Shown: piece after piece, positions 62,870-64,000 of the stretch | How positions within the stretch are numbered: position 1 is the first letter of the stretch | How the letters are laid out: every line of letters begins with the position of its first letter | NCBI RefSeq assembly: GCF_012641265.1 | Contig: NZ_JABAHZ010000004.1 | Location: 496,001 to 560,000 of the forward strand | Source: Chitinophaga eiseniae | GTDB taxonomy: Bacteria; Bacteroidota; Bacteroidia; Chitinophagales; Chitinophagaceae | Direction: 5' to 3' | DNA: 64,000 bases | The notes under the pieces: model-generated | Seen by the model: the letters and a program-made list of their open reading frames with translations, nothing else | Told to the model about the DNA's origin: nothing | Databases searched by the model: none | Program-made: the position numbers and the translations under genes

Positions 62870-64000
62870 ATGATCCTGCTGGTGCTATTAATCGTTCTTT
62901 TTGCTGCTGCGTTGCTATCCTGGGTAGCGGGGGCAAAAAGCCATGCAGCGTGCCGCTGGATAGCACTCTGCAGTTTATTGTTCAACCTGGGGATAGTGAT
63001 CCGTATCTGGCTGGCGCACACCGCGATCTCCGGTCGCTGGTGGTACCAGTATAAAGTAGATTGGGTACCGCATTTTGGTATTAGCCTGCACCTGGCCATG
63101 GACGGCCTCAGCCTGCTGATGCTGGCCCTTACCTTTTTCCTGGGAGCGCTGGCTGTGCTCATTTCCTGGAAGGAACTGCAAACAAGAGTAGGGTTTTTTC
63201 ATTTCAACCTGTTGTTTGTACTCTGCGGCATCACCGGTGTTTTCCTTACCATGGACCTGTTCCTCTTTTATTTTTTCTGGGAGATGATGTTGATACCCAT
63301 GTATTTTTTGATAGGGATATGGGGCCATGAGCATCGCGAATATGCGGCCAACAAGTTTTTCCTGTTTACCCAGGCTGGGGGCCTGCTGATGTTGCTGGCC
63401 ATATTGGGACTATATTTTGTGCACGCGGCTAACACCAATGTATATACGTTTAATTATTTCGAGTTGTTGAATACGCCTATGGAGGCGACTACCGCACGCT
63501 GGCTGATGTTAGGATTCCTGGTAGCCTTTTTAGTGAAGCTACCGGCTGTGCCCTTCCACACCTGGTTGCCGGATGCGCATACAGAGGCACCTACCGCCGG
63601 CAGCGTGGTGCTGGCCGGATTGTTATTGAAGACCGGCGCCTATGGTATTCTCCGGTTTGTGTTACCGCTGTTCCCGGCTGCTGCGGCAGAAATAGCACCG
63701 CTGGCGATGTTGCTGGGAGTGGCAGGCATCCTGTATGGCGGCATGCTGGCGTTTGCACAAACAGATCTCAAGCGATTGATTGCCTATACCAGCGTGAGTC
63801 ATATGGGATTTGTGCTGGTCGGGGCATTCGCTTTTAATGAAATAGCCTACCAGGGAGTAGTGATGCAAATGATCACCCATGGTATCAGCACAGGGGCGCT
63901 GTTCATCATTGCCGGCGCTTTGTATGAGCGGATCCATACCCGCAACCTGTGGCAAATGGGAGGGCTCTGGTTACGGATGCCATTAATGGGTAGCGCCGCT
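62870..64000 (+). CDS. nuoM: NADH-quinone oxidoreductase subunit M (5-prime part)
   Basis: The frame opens at ATG 62870 and runs off the window end after 377 codons. It is an antiporter-like subunit: DGLSLLMLALTFFLGALAVL, FYFFWEMMLIPMYFLIGIWG (conserved Glu), FLVKLPAVPFHTWLPDAHTEAPTAGSVVLAGLLLKTGAYG and YTSVSHMGFVLVGAFAF. About 100-120 C-terminal residues are expected to lie outside. nuoN probably follows. Confidence 0.95.
   Translation, partial: MILLVLLIVLFAAALLSWVAGAKSHAACRWIALCSLLFNLGIVIRIWLAHTAISGRWWYQYKVDWVPHFGISLHLAMDGLSLLMLALTFFLGALAVLISWKELQTRVGFFHFNLLFVLCGITGVFLTMDLFLFYFFWEMMLIPMYFLIGIWGHEHREYAANKFFLFTQAGGLLMLLAILGLYFVHAANTNVYTFNYFELLNTPMEATTARWLMLGFLVAFLVKLPAVPFHTWLPDAHTEAPTAGSVVLAGLLLKTGAYGILRFVLPLFPAAAAEIAPLAMLLGVAGILYGGMLAFAQTDLKRLIAYTSVSHMGFVLVGAFAFNEIAYQGVVMQMITHGISTGALFIIAGALYERIHTRNLWQMGGLWLRMPLMGSAA

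Noticed and set aside
1..64000. CRISPR arrays, tRNA or rRNA genes, insertion sequences, prophage
   Set aside because: No repeat-spacer pattern, cloverleaf, rRNA-like segment, transposase or integrase was recognised on reading the window.

Overview
The window is a chromosomal segment of a Bacteroidota bacterium, most likely Chitinophaga or a close relative in Chitinophagaceae. The evidence is a SusC/SusD pair next to a hybrid two-component regulator, a lipoprotein-rich gene set, few Shine-Dalgarno sequences, DUF3857 transglutaminase-like proteins, tandem GMC oxidoreductases with a subunit-3 partner, and a complete 14-subunit-type nuo operon with fused nuoCD. No rRNA, tRNA, CRISPR array, transposase or phage gene was found. 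The genus is an inference.

Layout. 1-11091 (minus): a glycan-utilisation locus with a hybrid two-component regulator, a GH31 alpha-xylosidase/alpha-glucosidase with a PA14-like insert, SusC and a truncated SusD. A 34-residue membrane peptide may lie between the regulator and GH31. 11.3-18.6 kb: a secreted GATase-like protein, queG, two tandem DUF3857 proteins (one has lost its Cys-His-Asp triad) and a DUF937-OmpA envelope protein. 18.9-22.2 kb: clpB and guaD. 22.2-24.9 kb (minus): two duplicated ECF sigma/zinc-finger anti-sigma cassettes; one sigma is degenerate in region 2 and its partner carries periplasmic TPRs. 25-29 kb: an NlpC/P60 peptidase, ppa, a DUF4878-like lipoprotein, phoH and purE. 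29.2-32.2 kb: a soluble PAS histidine kinase and a stand-alone receiver. 32.2-38.8 kb (minus): thrA-thrB-thrC, a TPR lipoprotein and rpe, preceded by two overlooked Thr-rich leader peptides. 39.6-41.9 kb: hmgA-hpd for tyrosine/homogentisate catabolism, behind a tandem 19-bp operator-like repeat. 42.2-44.0 kb: small envelope genes and an L,D-transpeptidase. 44.2-48.3 kb: a subunit-3 protein and two paralogous GMC dehydrogenases. 48.5-50.9 kb: a GH35 beta-galactosidase and a CBS protein. 51.2-64.0 kb: nuoA-B-CD-E-F-G-H-I-J-K-L-M, with nuoM cut by the window end.

How the genes fit together. The first locus senses a glycan through the hybrid regulator, trims it with GH31 and imports it through SusC/D. 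The thr operon makes threonine from aspartate, and its leader looks built to sense charged tRNA-Thr and tRNA-Ile. hpd and hmgA convert 4-hydroxyphenylpyruvate to maleylacetoacetate. The nuo operon makes respiratory complex I including the NADH-oxidising arm. Convergent genes are often separated by long, perfect inverted repeats acting as shared terminators.

The observations most worth following are the thr leader peptides, the duplicated sigma/anti-sigma cassettes with a degenerate sigma, the catalytically dead transglutaminase-like paralogue, the tandem repeats upstream of hmgA, nuoA and GH31, and the REP-like inverted pair near 11.3 kb.
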